Below are positions 34,546-41,918 of a stretch of 64,000 nucleotides of DNA, in pieces; the stretch's first letter is position 1, and the number at the start of each line of letters is the position of its first letter. The DNA is taken from assembly GCA_017433825.1 (NCBI GenBank), contig JAFRGL010000020.1, positions 1 to 64,000 of the forward strand. Direction: 5' to 3'. The notes under the pieces were generated by a model, which ran no database searches, had not been told where the DNA came from, and saw only the letters and a list, made by a program, of their open reading frames with translations. The DNA is from Eubacterium sp. (lineage in GTDB: Bacteria; Bacillota; Clostridia; Lachnospirales; Lachnospiraceae). The translations under genes were made by a program, and so were the position numbers.

Positions 34546-34709
34546 TTAACAAGTCGGCAAATTCTTTTTGAAACAGATGATCCGATTGGTTTCCTCAAAT
34601 CCCAATGCCATGTGGAACCTGAAACTGTCCGCATTTGAATTGCCAATTCTGCAAGCACTTCGGCATCGTCAATTCCCGCTCTCTTAATCATATAAATATC
34701 ACTTTCCAT
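34546..34709 (-). pseudogene. GNAT acetyltransferase with internal deletion
   Basis: The ATG at 34709 opens MESDIYMIKRAGIDDAEVLA, a GNAT N-terminus. After ELAIQM the frame jumps: the other frame reads NADSFRFHMALGFEETNRII and CFKKNL before a stop at 34546, which is the C-terminal helix-strand of an AAC(6')-like GNAT. The whole acetyl-CoA core is missing. The start codon overlaps the stop of repeat R5 (TAATG). Confidence 0.82.
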
Positions 34710-34780
34710 TAATTCAAATCCTTTGGTGCATACGGCACTGCGATGAAGTCTTTCTTTTGGCGGTACAGGCAGCATACCGT
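34709..34780 (-). repeat. Dispersed C-terminal-peptide repeat, copy R5 (shortened)
   Basis: Reads TVCCLYRQKKDFIAVPYAPK, DLN, stop. Shorter by about six codons than R2. Its stop codon overlaps the next start codon, giving TAATG. Confidence 0.82.
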
Positions 34781-34834
34781 CCCGACTTAAAATGTCCCTG
34801 TATGCGCCACGGTTTTGAAAGCATCCGTCATCTG

Positions 34835-35575
34835 TCACTGACGGGAGGCCGGAATATAATCCAGGCCTGCTTTTTTTGCCTGGTCATGCTGGTCCTTCCT
34901 CGGAATCTTATACAGCTTCCCGCCTTTCCGGAAATGAAATCCGGTCTGGTGAAAGGAAAACGGCACGTCATATTTAACGCACTGGAGATATGTATCCAGC
35001 ACCCAGGCGTAGTCCAGTTCCCTGGCATCTTCCCCGGACTCGCCGCCGATGGAGACGCGGTCAATACTGTCATGGTATTTTTCCAGATACTTCTCTATGT
35101 TTATCTGCTCCAGCATCGGTTCGTGAATGATTTCCCTGTGCCGGATGGGCAGTTCGAGAAACACCGGAAGCCTGATATCCGTCATTTTCTGGTTTTCACA
35201 GGTACAGCAGACTGTGACATTTTCATATCCGCCGCCCCAGTCTGCGGGAAGCCCCTCAAAAAAACGCTGTGGACGTTTCGTAACGAAATAAAACTGCAGG
35301 TCGGGCCGCTCCTTCATCATTGCCCAGGCTTCCGGCCTCCACCCGTCAGCGTCCGGATGGAAGAAATCCGACGTAAAGCAGGTCAGCACAAGCCCGTCTT
35401 CCGGCTGGACCTTATATTCCTTCGCGCGGTTTTTCCGTACAGGCAGGTTAAATGATGACGTCTTCGTGACAACAGACGCGTTTCTTCCGAACTCCGCGTC
35501 CCGGCGGTACACATAGCAGTGATAACACCCGGGGCTTATCTTCGTACACCCGTGCCAGGGATTCCATACAGTCAT
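34835..35575 (-). CDS. DUF5131 (Gp37/Gp68-like) family protein
   Basis: 246 residues. The start MTVWNPWHGCTKISPGCYHC with later VLTCFTSDFFHPDADGWRPE, TKRPQRF and SIGGESG is typical of the DUF5131/phage Gp37-Gp68 family, proposed radical-SAM-like proteins with three N-terminal cysteines. GGAAGGAGAAAGATAT precedes the ATG. The reaction is unknown. These genes are common on mobile DNA, in keeping with the repeat-rich neighbourhood. Repeat R5 lies 55 nt beyond its stop. Confidence 0.88.
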   Translation of the reverse strand: MTVWNPWHGCTKISPGCYHCYVYRRDAEFGRNASVVTKTSSFNLPVRKNRAKEYKVQPEDGLVLTCFTSDFFHPDADGWRPEAWAMMKERPDLQFYFVTKRPQRFFEGLPADWGGGYENVTVCCTCENQKMTDIRLPVFLELPIRHREIIHEPMLEQINIEKYLEKYHDSIDRVSIGGESGEDARELDYAWVLDTYLQCVKYDVPFSFHQTGFHFRKGGKLYKIPRKDQHDQAKKAGLDYIPASRQ

Positions 35576-35684
35576 ATATCTTTCTCCTTCCGGCAGACGG
35601 ACGGTTTTCCTTTACGGCCGGTTTGCCGTACCTGCAGTTTCTTCTCAAACGTATTGTAACAATCTGTAAACGGAAAGTAAATCC

Positions 35685-35713
35685 TTGTCTTTTACCCGGC
35701 TTTGCGCTACACT
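35685..35713 (+). promoter_or_regulatory. Sigma-A-type promoter for the HdeD/patatin pair
   Basis: TTGTCT (35685-35690), 17 nt, TACACT (35708-35713), 39 nt before the TTG start. Confidence 0.55.
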
Positions 35714-35751
35714 CTTAACTGTACCAAATAATTGGTCCGGAGGTGTTTTCC

Positions 35752-36303
35752 TTGAACAAAAAACCACTGTATCTTATTACAGGCGCTGCCTCCATCGTAC
35801 TGGGCATTCTCTGCGGCTGCGACAGAAAACTGGCCGTCCTTCTCTGCGGCATCGGGCTTTTTATTTACGGTGTCGGTGAACTTCTGCACTGGCATGAAAG
35901 GAGAAAAGCCGGCGCTGCCAGCGTCTGGGCTCTGGCAGGCGCGTTTCTGGCCATTGCTTTCGGAATACTGATACTGGCCGGAAACAATGTCGGGCAGTCT
36001 GCTGCCCGCTTCCTTCTGATCAGCCTTTCCATCTGGCTTATGGCGCAGGGGGTTCTGGAGACCTTAGGTGCCATCATGTACCGGAAAGCCATGACCACCG
36101 AGGACCTGGGCGTCCAGGCACCGGGCTCAGGCGCAGCCATGGTAACGGGCGTTATCATGGTGGTTTTAGGTATCCTCGGCTTAATTTCACCGGTGTTTGC
36201 GGGATATTCCGTCTGGATATGGATTGTGCTTGAACTGATAGTATCCGGCGTACGGCTGATTCTGCGGGCCAGATCCACAGGAATTCTGGAGGGGCACAAC
36301 TGA
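35752..36303 (+). CDS. HdeD-like (DUF308) membrane protein
   Basis: 183 residues with six hydrophobic helices in three DUF308-type pairs (ITGAASIVLGILCG, FLAIAFGILILAG, AMVTGVIMVVLGILGLISP). The proposed start is the TTG at 35752, six bases after GGAGGTG; an in-frame GTG at 35743 overlaps that site. Role unknown; HdeD relatives are linked to acid or envelope stress. The stop shares a base with the patatin start (TGATG), so the two proteins are made together. Confidence 0.85.
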   Translation: MNKKPLYLITGAASIVLGILCGCDRKLAVLLCGIGLFIYGVGELLHWHERRKAGAASVWALAGAFLAIAFGILILAGNNVGQSAARFLLISLSIWLMAQGVLETLGAIMYRKAMTTEDLGVQAPGSGAAMVTGVIMVVLGILGLISPVFAGYSVWIWIVLELIVSGVRLILRARSTGILEGHN

Positions 36304-37085
36304 TGAAAAACGGAAAAAGAGGGATTGTATTAAGCGGCGGCGGAACAAAAGGCGCCTACGAAATCGGCGTATGGAAAGCACTCAATGAATTATCCGTGGA
36401 TTATCAGATTGTAACCGGCACGTCCATCGGCTCCATCAACGGCGCGATGATGGCTATGGGAATCTTTGAAGAAGCGGAAAAGATATGGCACAATATGGTA
36501 ATGGAAGACCTGATGAGCGAGCCTCCGAAGGACAAGGGTCCGCTGCGCACGTTTATCGACATGCTTTTCCCGCCGGTTTCCGCGGGCCGTAAGAAGCTTA
36601 TCGACGGTGCGGTGGATAATTCCCCGTTCGTGGATTTCGTCAACAAATACATCGATGAAGAACGGCTTCGCGCTTCCGACGTGGATTACGGTCTCGTAAC
36701 CGTCCGCGCGCGCGACCGTAAACCCTTTATGCTGACAAAGGCGGAAATCCCGGAAGGACTGGTGAAAGACTATATCCTGGCTTCCTCTTCCGTCTATCCG
36801 GTTTTCCCGATGCATAAAATCCGGGAAGAATACTACATTGACGGGATGTATCACGACAATCTTCCGATTGAACTGGCCGTATCGATGGGCGCTACGGAGC
36901 TGATTGTGGTGGATCTGCATCAGAAGCCGCAGCATGCGGAATATGCGGGAAGGGCCAACGTCATCTATCTTACGCCTTCCGAGGATCTGGGCGGAATCCT
37001 GGCTTTCGACAGGAAAAAGATAGATGCCAATATCGAAATGGGATATCAGGACACCATCTGCAAATTCTCGGTGGGAAGAACATAA
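36303..37085 (+). CDS. Patatin-like phospholipase (RssA-type)
   Basis: 260 residues. The oxyanion loop GIVLSGGGTKGAYEIGV, nucleophile elbow GTSIGSINGAM and catalytic Asp in YYIDGMYHDNLP are all intact, so it should be an active Ser-Asp lipid acyl hydrolase. No signal peptide: it acts in the cytoplasm, perhaps at the inner face of the membrane with its coupled HdeD-like partner. A terminator follows at 37099. Confidence 0.93.
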   Translation: MKNGKRGIVLSGGGTKGAYEIGVWKALNELSVDYQIVTGTSIGSINGAMMAMGIFEEAEKIWHNMVMEDLMSEPPKDKGPLRTFIDMLFPPVSAGRKKLIDGAVDNSPFVDFVNKYIDEERLRASDVDYGLVTVRARDRKPFMLTKAEIPEGLVKDYILASSSVYPVFPMHKIREEYYIDGMYHDNLPIELAVSMGATELIVVDLHQKPQHAEYAGRANVIYLTPSEDLGGILAFDRKKIDANIEMGYQDTICKFSVGRT

Positions 37086-37098
37086 ATCCGAACGTTAC

Positions 37099-37136
37099 AA
37101 AGGCAGGTCTGCATCTTTAGCAGGCCTGCCTTTTGT
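37099..37136. terminator. Bidirectional terminator
   Basis: AAAGGCAGGTCTGC pairs with GCAGGCCTGCCTTTTGT around ATCTTTA; lies between convergent patatin and VOC genes. Confidence 0.88.
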
Positions 37137-37151
37137 ATATCCGTGTTTTTG

Positions 37152-37547
37152 TTACTGCATGAACTCCAGAAGGTTTCCGGTATTGTCCCTGATATAGCAC
37201 AGCAGGGAAGTGCCTAAAGCTATGGGGCCCATGGCAATGTCCACGCCGCATTCCTTAAAATGCGCGATCATTTCATCCAGGTTTTCACAGTCAAAACAGA
37301 CATGCTTCATTCCCTGGACCTGCGGGTCCGTATCGGGACTGGTGCGTTCAGGCGGAATCGGGATGGTCTCGTCATGCCGGAAAACCTCAATCTCCAGGCT
37401 TCCGTTGGAAAGCGTGGCCATCTCACAATGCGGTCCTTCCAGGTATGTGCGGGAAACAGGCTGAAACCCCAGCACTCTCCCGTACCATCCGATTGTCTCA
37501 TCCATATCTGCCACACTGATGGCAAAATGCTTAATCCGGTAATTCAT
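37152..37547 (-). CDS. VOC family (glyoxalase-like) protein
   Basis: 131 residues from the ATG at 37547 with GGGACAG upstream. Two beta-alpha-beta-beta-beta units: KHFAISVADMDETIGWYGRV and HVCFDCENLDEMIAHFKE, with metal-ligand-type residues (His8 region, ending Glu in GNLLEFMQ). The family includes glyoxalases, dioxygenases and epimerases; this member is unassigned. It is 38 nt beyond the UroD-like gene on the same strand and likely belongs to its operon. Confidence 0.9.
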   Translation of the reverse strand: MNYRIKHFAISVADMDETIGWYGRVLGFQPVSRTYLEGPHCEMATLSNGSLEIEVFRHDETIPIPPERTSPDTDPQVQGMKHVCFDCENLDEMIAHFKECGVDIAMGPIALGTSLLCYIRDNTGNLLEFMQ

Positions 37548-37585
37548 CACATCTGTCCCTTTCCTTGTGTTAATGCAGTATAACT

Positions 37586-38626
37586 TCAGTCCCCCGTATA
37601 GCCGTAGACCTTCCTGCCGTACCAGTGGGCTTCATCCCGTACGATGCGTTTGATTTCATCGCAGGTTTTATCCCCGAAGTAGCTGACCAGGCCTGAATGA
37701 TAGAAGGCATAGGCGCCGCCCGGGGCGTATTTGTCAATGGTTTCCCGCACGCCCGCGCGAATCTCCTCCTCGTCATAGTTCGGGTAATCCGCAGGCATAT
37801 GAAGCGCCCATTCCCAGCCGCCCATGAAGGACAGTTTTCCTTTGTATTTTTCCTTGTCCGCCATAAGGTCATTGGCTGCCTGCATGGGATCCAGCATCTG
37901 TACCCCGAAATCCACCATGAAATCCATGAAGGGCTCGCAGTGGCCGCAGTTGTGGAACATCACGGGGATGCCTCTTTTTACCGCCGGATCGCACAGCCTG
38001 TGGTAAATGGGAAGGAAGATATCCTCATATACCGCCGGTGAGAAAAACGGCGTTTCCTTCGCGCAGGTATCGTCCGCCACCGACCACAAATCCGGCTTGT
38101 AGGCATCCAGGATTTTCTCAAAGGTGGGTTCGATGTGATCCACCATGGCGTTGAGCATGGCTTTTACTTCTTCCGGTTCCGCCGCCAGCGCCATAAGTCC
38201 GCCGGTAAAGCCCATGATAGCCACCAGCTGCTGGAAGGGTGAGAAGCCCGGGCCGCATTTTAAAGCAGACCTGGTGCGGTCGATGTGGAAATCCGCCAGC
38301 TGCTTCTCATACATTTTTTCGTAGTCAAACTCATGGGCTTCCGGGAATCTGATTACGCTGCTCCAGTCTTCGATATCCTCCAGCATGACGATGCTGGTAT
38401 CCGGCATGGTCGCCCGGTTGGTGCCTTCCGCGCCGACATAACGTACGCCCCACATGTCATAGCCGCCGTCCACAAACTGGTTCTGGTCATAGATCGGGGG
38501 CATCAGCATCACGTCCGCCACTTCACCCAGATAGGGAACCCCTATCATGGTATAAACCGGAACATACTCCGGATGGCCGCCGTGAGCCAGCATTAAAAAG
38601 TTCTCTTTTGGTGTTATTCCTGCCAT
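37586..38626 (-). CDS. Uroporphyrinogen decarboxylase-family (methyltransferase-like) protein
   Basis: 346 residues. The UroD barrel with PVMFHNCGHCEPFMD, LDPMQAAND and a C-terminal GGAYAFYHSGLVSYFG matches the MtaA/UroD-type corrinoid methyltransferase branch rather than the haem enzyme. The HNCGHC cluster could bind zinc. There is no corrinoid-binding protein next to it. Neighbours (nitroreductase, DUF169, C_GCAxxG_C_C) suggest anaerobic C1 or demethylation chemistry, but no reaction can be assigned. Confidence 0.85.
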   Translation of the reverse strand: MAGITPKENFLMLAHGGHPEYVPVYTMIGVPYLGEVADVMLMPPIYDQNQFVDGGYDMWGVRYVGAEGTNRATMPDTSIVMLEDIEDWSSVIRFPEAHEFDYEKMYEKQLADFHIDRTRSALKCGPGFSPFQQLVAIMGFTGGLMALAAEPEEVKAMLNAMVDHIEPTFEKILDAYKPDLWSVADDTCAKETPFFSPAVYEDIFLPIYHRLCDPAVKRGIPVMFHNCGHCEPFMDFMVDFGVQMLDPMQAANDLMADKEKYKGKLSFMGGWEWALHMPADYPNYDEEEIRAGVRETIDKYAPGGAYAFYHSGLVSYFGDKTCDEIKRIVRDEAHWYGRKVYGYTGD

Positions 38627-38667
38627 GTATTGTCCTTTCTTACCGCAAAATGCGGCAGCGGAAGGTA

Positions 38668-39186
38668 TCAGACGTAGATGACCTCTATCCGCTGCTCATC
38701 CGCTTTCAGTTTGCGGAACTCCTGCGCTTCATAGCCAAGGGCCATGGTGCCCACACAGGTAAAGCCTTCCGGGAAGCCCAGTTTTGCCACCAGATCCGGG
38801 GACCCGTTGATGCCGTACATGGCCATCCACAGATAAATGCTGTCAATTCCCAGGTCGGCCGCCGCTATCATCATGTTCTCGATAACGCAGCCGGCATTCG
38901 TAAATTCGATATTTTCCAGAATGCTCTTGCTGGAAGCCAGGACCACAAGTGTCGGGGCGTTGTACAGAGGATTCGTCCCGGGACGGGCCTTGGCGGAAGT
39001 GTCATTGATTTCCTTTAAAAGAGCCGGATCCTGTACAACGTACAGCTTCATGCTCTTGAAGTCCGCTCCGCCGACAGCTGCCTGTCCGCCTGCGAAAAGG
39101 ATGGCATCCAGGTCTTCTTTGCTGACCTGCCTGTCCGAAAATCCCCGGGTGGAATGTCTTTTGTTAATCGCTTCCAAAGTGTTCAT
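38668..39186 (-). CDS. Nitroreductase family protein
   Basis: 172 residues. NKRHSTRGFSDRQVSKEDLD is the FMN-phosphate-binding start, and GCVIENMMIAAADLGIDSIY and the closing IGTMALGYE-like segment (CVGTMALGYEAQEFRK) complete the fold. These FMN enzymes reduce nitro groups, quinones or dehalogenate; the natural substrate is unknown. CAGGAGG precedes the ATG. It lies 41 nt upstream of the UroD-like gene and is probably co-transcribed. Confidence 0.92.
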   Translation of the reverse strand: MNTLEAINKRHSTRGFSDRQVSKEDLDAILFAGGQAAVGGADFKSMKLYVVQDPALLKEINDTSAKARPGTNPLYNAPTLVVLASSKSILENIEFTNAGCVIENMMIAAADLGIDSIYLWMAMYGINGSPDLVAKLGFPEGFTCVGTMALGYEAQEFRKLKADEQRIEVIYV

Positions 39187-39307
39187 AATCTTACCTCCTG
39201 ATTATGGTTTACAGGTGCCGGAATACTGCCCGGCACTGTTCATTAGAGTTGGCATGTCACTAATTAAGATATATGCCATTCTGCCGTTTCTGTCAACATT
39301 ATAGCAG

Positions 39308-39335
39308 AAAAGCCGCCCTTTCGGACGGCTTTTTC
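39308..39335 (-). terminator. Terminator after the DUF6440 gene
   Basis: Minus strand AAGCCGTCCGAAAGGGCGGCTTTT; the stop codon of the 64-aa gene is 8 nt away. The nitroreductase promoter must lie between here and 39186. Confidence 0.85.
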
Positions 39336-39343
39336 CTTTTAAG

Positions 39344-39538
39344 TTATTCTTCTATATATCCGGTAACAACCGGCTGGCCGTCAGCGCCTAAAAGCGGCGT
39401 TACCGCCATGCCGTATCCGCAGTAAACACAAAGGTAGTTCATGCCTGTCTGCGTATCTGTGATAACCACGCATTTTCCCGGATAGCTTAAGGAATTTCCT
39501 TCTTTATGAGTGATTAAAAACCTCTTTCCGGTTCTCAT
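39344..39538 (-). CDS. DUF6440-like small protein, 64 aa
   Basis: The ATG at 39538 follows AGGAGGTGAGTATA. The sequence starts MRTGKRFLITHKEGNSLSYP and contains VVITDTQTGMNYLCVYCGYG and TPLLGADGQPV, matching the DUF6440 pattern (ViiVDxxTGVnYLf...GGlTPLLDxdGkP). Function unknown; such proteins are common in Clostridia and phages. The long leader upstream contains two strong inverted repeats. Confidence 0.75.
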   Translation of the reverse strand: MRTGKRFLITHKEGNSLSYPGKCVVITDTQTGMNYLCVYCGYGMAVTPLLGADGQPVVTGYIEE

Positions 39539-39635
39539 TATACTCACCTCCTGAAGATAATAATATAAGTATCCTGCATGGGGGTACATGATAATCCGGG
39601 AAAAATACCGTTGTTTATTTCCCCTGCAGAGGAAA

Positions 39636-39684
39636 ATTTTAGGGAACTTTCTGCGCAGATTATCTATTGAAAGTTCCCTAAAAT
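39636..39684. repeat. 16-bp perfect inverted repeat
   Basis: ATTTTAGGGAACTTTC (39636-39651) and GAAAGTTCCCTAAAAT (39669-39684) pair perfectly across a 17-nt loop. It lies about 100 nt upstream of the DUF6440 start. It could be an operator, an RNA hairpin or a terminator without a strong T-tract. Confidence 0.85.
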
Positions 39685-39737
39685 ATTTCATGGAATATAA
39701 GCTTAAGCCTTGCGCATGCAGAACACATACAGAAAGA

Positions 39738-39769
39738 AGCACCTCCCGGTGAATTCACCGGGAGGTGCT
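39738..39769 (-). terminator. Perfect 32-bp palindrome after the DUF169 gene
   Basis: AGCACCTCCCGGTGAA and its exact complement meet at the centre GAATTC. On the minus strand TCTTTCT follows, a weak T-tract, so it probably ends the DUF169 transcript at 39796. Confidence 0.6.
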
Positions 39770-39795
39770 GCTCGCAGATAAACAATAAATCTTTT

Positions 39796-40623
39796 TTAAC
39801 CCTTCGAATGATCCCAGTCTTTGCCGGTATCGAGGCCCCACATCTCGTAAAGGGTGTTGTAGAAGGGCGGACGGGCGAAGTCGTATTTCATTTCCAGCTT
39901 ATAGCCCTTGTAGCCGCCGCCGTACTTCTCCATGCGCATCAGGCCTTCATGAAGCTCGGGCAGCTTCTCAATGGGAACGGTCAGGATGATTTCACCCTTG
40001 TCTGCCAGTGCTCTCTCCTGGTCGCCGGGATCCGGCAGGGTGATGCGGTAATTCCGGTTCAGGATCGGAGTTACGATGGAATGAATGCAGGAATCAATCG
40101 CGTCAAACGAGCTCTCCAGCATGGTGCCGGTCATGTTCTTGATGCCCCAGATGGCGGTGCGCAGCTGGAAATTGTTGTCGCAGGAGAAAAGGATGACGTC
40201 CGGCTCAAAGGCCGCGGTCTGCGCGGGCGCAATCAGCATGCCGGCGTATTTGCCGTATTCCAGACGCGGGAATTTCGCGAAGAATTCCCTGGCTTTATCC
40301 ATATCTGCGATGCCTAAGAATTTCGCCACTGTTTCGAAGGATTCCGTACCGGGCTCGCAGGGAACATGACCCAGGCCGATAAGCGGGTTCCAGCACCAGT
40401 GGTCGTCCTTGGTGAAGAATATCGTCTTCTTGTCTCTCTTGGTCAGTGCCAGGGCCTGGCACAGAGCCATGTGCTCACCGTACTCCTTAATGGGCCGGAT
40501 GGCGTTTTCCGGAACGTCCTCTTCCTTTTCCACCATCTTGATTGCCTGGGGGTTCAGCGTCAGTACCAGGGCATTCATAATATCCTGCACCTGTTTGTTC
40601 ATCAATTCAGTGTCAAATGCCAT
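39796..40623 (-). CDS. DUF169 family protein
   Basis: 275 residues. GEHMALCQALALTKRDKKTI, CWNPLIGLGHVPCEPGTE and the later GMLIAPAQTAAFEPDVILF are standard features of DUF169, found in anaerobic bacteria and archaea, often beside corrinoid or radical enzymes. Conserved cysteines suggest metal or cofactor binding. AGGAGGAGAAG precedes the ATG. It is 65 nt downstream of the C_GCAxxG_C_C gene and likely in its operon. Confidence 0.9.
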   Translation of the reverse strand: MAFDTELMNKQVQDIMNALVLTLNPQAIKMVEKEEDVPENAIRPIKEYGEHMALCQALALTKRDKKTIFFTKDDHWCWNPLIGLGHVPCEPGTESFETVAKFLGIADMDKAREFFAKFPRLEYGKYAGMLIAPAQTAAFEPDVILFSCDNNFQLRTAIWGIKNMTGTMLESSFDAIDSCIHSIVTPILNRNYRITLPDPGDQERALADKGEIILTVPIEKLPELHEGLMRMEKYGGGYKGYKLEMKYDFARPPFYNTLYEMWGLDTGKDWDHSKG

Positions 40624-40688
40624 AATTTCTTCTCCTCCTGATATTCATATATAATAATCTTTTATTGTTTACTGTCTGATTTGGCGGC

Positions 40689-41198
40689 TTACTCTTCCAT
40701 TCCTTCCACCAGCATTTCCGCCGCGATACGGGCTGCCACGCCTACCACCTCACCGCATTTCTCGCGATGGCCGGGCATAGTTAAAAATGCTTCCTGATCG
40801 GCCGGGTTGTCCAGCTGGTAGGCCCTGCCGTACACCTTCTCGTGAATCTTCGGACACATAATGGTGCCCATTTCCGCTTTGAACCGCTCACGGTACTCCG
40901 TAAATGCCGCGGCGCAGCGTTCAAATACCGCCGGGTTCTCCAGTTCTTCCTCAATGGTGGCGTTTCTCTGCAGGCCCAGTGCCAGAAGGCCCGCGCAATA
41001 CGCGCCGCAGCTGCCGGATGCGGAACCGCAGCCTCCCGCCAAAGATGCGGAAGCGGTTACCATTTCCTTCGGTATGAAGTCGAACTGGGTTGCCAGGCCG
41101 GCCATGCAGCTTCTGGCGCAGACATCATCCCGTACCTGAAACTTAATGGCTGCTTCTGTCGCCTTTTCGATAATTGCTTTCTTCTCTTCCGGTGTCAT
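40689..41198 (-). CDS. C_GCAxxG_C_C family redox-type protein
   Basis: 169 residues. The family signature is present as RSCMAGLATQF ... GGCGSASGSCGAYCAGLLAL ... MCPKI ... HREKCGEVVGVAA, with cysteines spaced as in TIGR01909 proteins, thought to carry a metal cluster or redox disulfides. AGGAGAAGG precedes the ATG. It heads the leftward cluster with DUF169. A long GC-rich leader lies upstream. Confidence 0.9.
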   Translation of the reverse strand: MTPEEKKAIIEKATEAAIKFQVRDDVCARSCMAGLATQFDFIPKEMVTASASLAGGCGSASGSCGAYCAGLLALGLQRNATIEEELENPAVFERCAAAFTEYRERFKAEMGTIMCPKIHEKVYGRAYQLDNPADQEAFLTMPGHREKCGEVVGVAARIAAEMLVEGMEE

Positions 41199-41258
41199 CT
41201 TATCCTTCTCCTGATATTTGTTGTTTTCCTTGCAAAAAAGGATTTCCGGCTGCCGCGT

Positions 41259-41345
41259 GTTCCTCCGGGATATGTCGTATTAGTTGCTCCGAGACACCGG
41301 CAATACACTTTCCCGCTTAAGCGGTCCGCGCACTCCTCCCGGAAC
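41259..41345 (-). ncRNA. Possible structured 5' leader of the C_GCAxxG_C_C gene
   Basis: On the minus strand GTTCCGGGA (41345-41337) can pair with TCCCGGAGGAAC (41270-41259), leaving a three-base bulge, and encloses a perfect CCGCTTAAGCGG hairpin. It does not match a riboswitch class I know (no cobalamin, SAM, TPP or THF core). The rest of the 334-nt gap to yraN holds only the plus-strand promoter. Confidence 0.3.
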
Positions 41346-41435
41346 CGGATACCCTTAAATCCAGTTTATCATATTTCACAGTAAAGTAACAGCGTGACTT
41401 CGCTTTTTTGAACATTTTTTCCTAGGTGTGTGCGC

Positions 41436-41464
41436 TTGCATTTCCTTAAATGCGGGAATATAAT
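41436..41464 (+). promoter_or_regulatory. Sigma-A-type promoter for yraN
   Basis: TTGCAT (41436-41441), exactly 17 nt, TATAAT (41459-41464). Confidence 0.75.
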
Positions 41465-41532
41465 TGTATTAAATATTATAAACCACTCTTTTTAATCACA
41501 TTTTAACATTCTGTTTTTCTGTCTTAAACCCC

Positions 41533-41895
41533 ATGTCCGAAAATAAACGTTCCCTGGGCTCCGTCTATGAAGACCTGGCCTGCAAAAGCCTTGCCGAAAA
41601 AGGATACACCATCATCGAAAGAAATTACCGCTGCAAATACGGGGAAATCGACATCATTGCCGCCGACGGTGCAGCTCTCGTATTCATCGAGGTCAAATAC
41701 CGTCATTCGAAAATCTCCGGCTTCGCGGTGGAAGCCGTCTCCTTCCCCAAACAGCGCACCATCTCCAAAGTCGCTGCCTTTTTCTGCATGAAAAACCGCA
41801 TCCCGGAAACTGCCCCCTGCCGTTTCGACGTCATTGCCTTCGACGGCTGGCATCTGAAGCACTATGTAAATGCTTTTGATTACATTTCTTCGTGA
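41533..41895 (+). CDS. yraN: YraN/UPF0102 family endonuclease-like protein
   Basis: 120 residues. GSVYEDLACKSLAEKGYTII, YRCKYGEIDIIAADGAALVF and IEVKYRHS form the PD-(D/E)xK-like UPF0102 core (catalytic Glu/Asp and Lys visible as GEID and EVK). The gene is usually next to rnhB in Firmicutes, as here. A cytoplasmic DNA-processing role is presumed. There is no good Shine-Dalgarno before the ATG, although a strong promoter lies about 70 nt upstream. Confidence 0.92.
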   Translation: MSENKRSLGSVYEDLACKSLAEKGYTIIERNYRCKYGEIDIIAADGAALVFIEVKYRHSKISGFAVEAVSFPKQRTISKVAAFFCMKNRIPETAPCRFDVIAFDGWHLKHYVNAFDYISS

Positions 41896-41918
41896 GCAAC
41901 CGAATCCTTTTTATAATT

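Noticed and set aside
246..34780. Classical integron attC sites
   Set aside because: The repeats are coding, lack recognisable paired core sites, and no integron integrase is seen.
41259..41345. Cobalamin or SAM riboswitch
   Set aside because: The conserved cores of these classes are not present; only a generic fold can be drawn.
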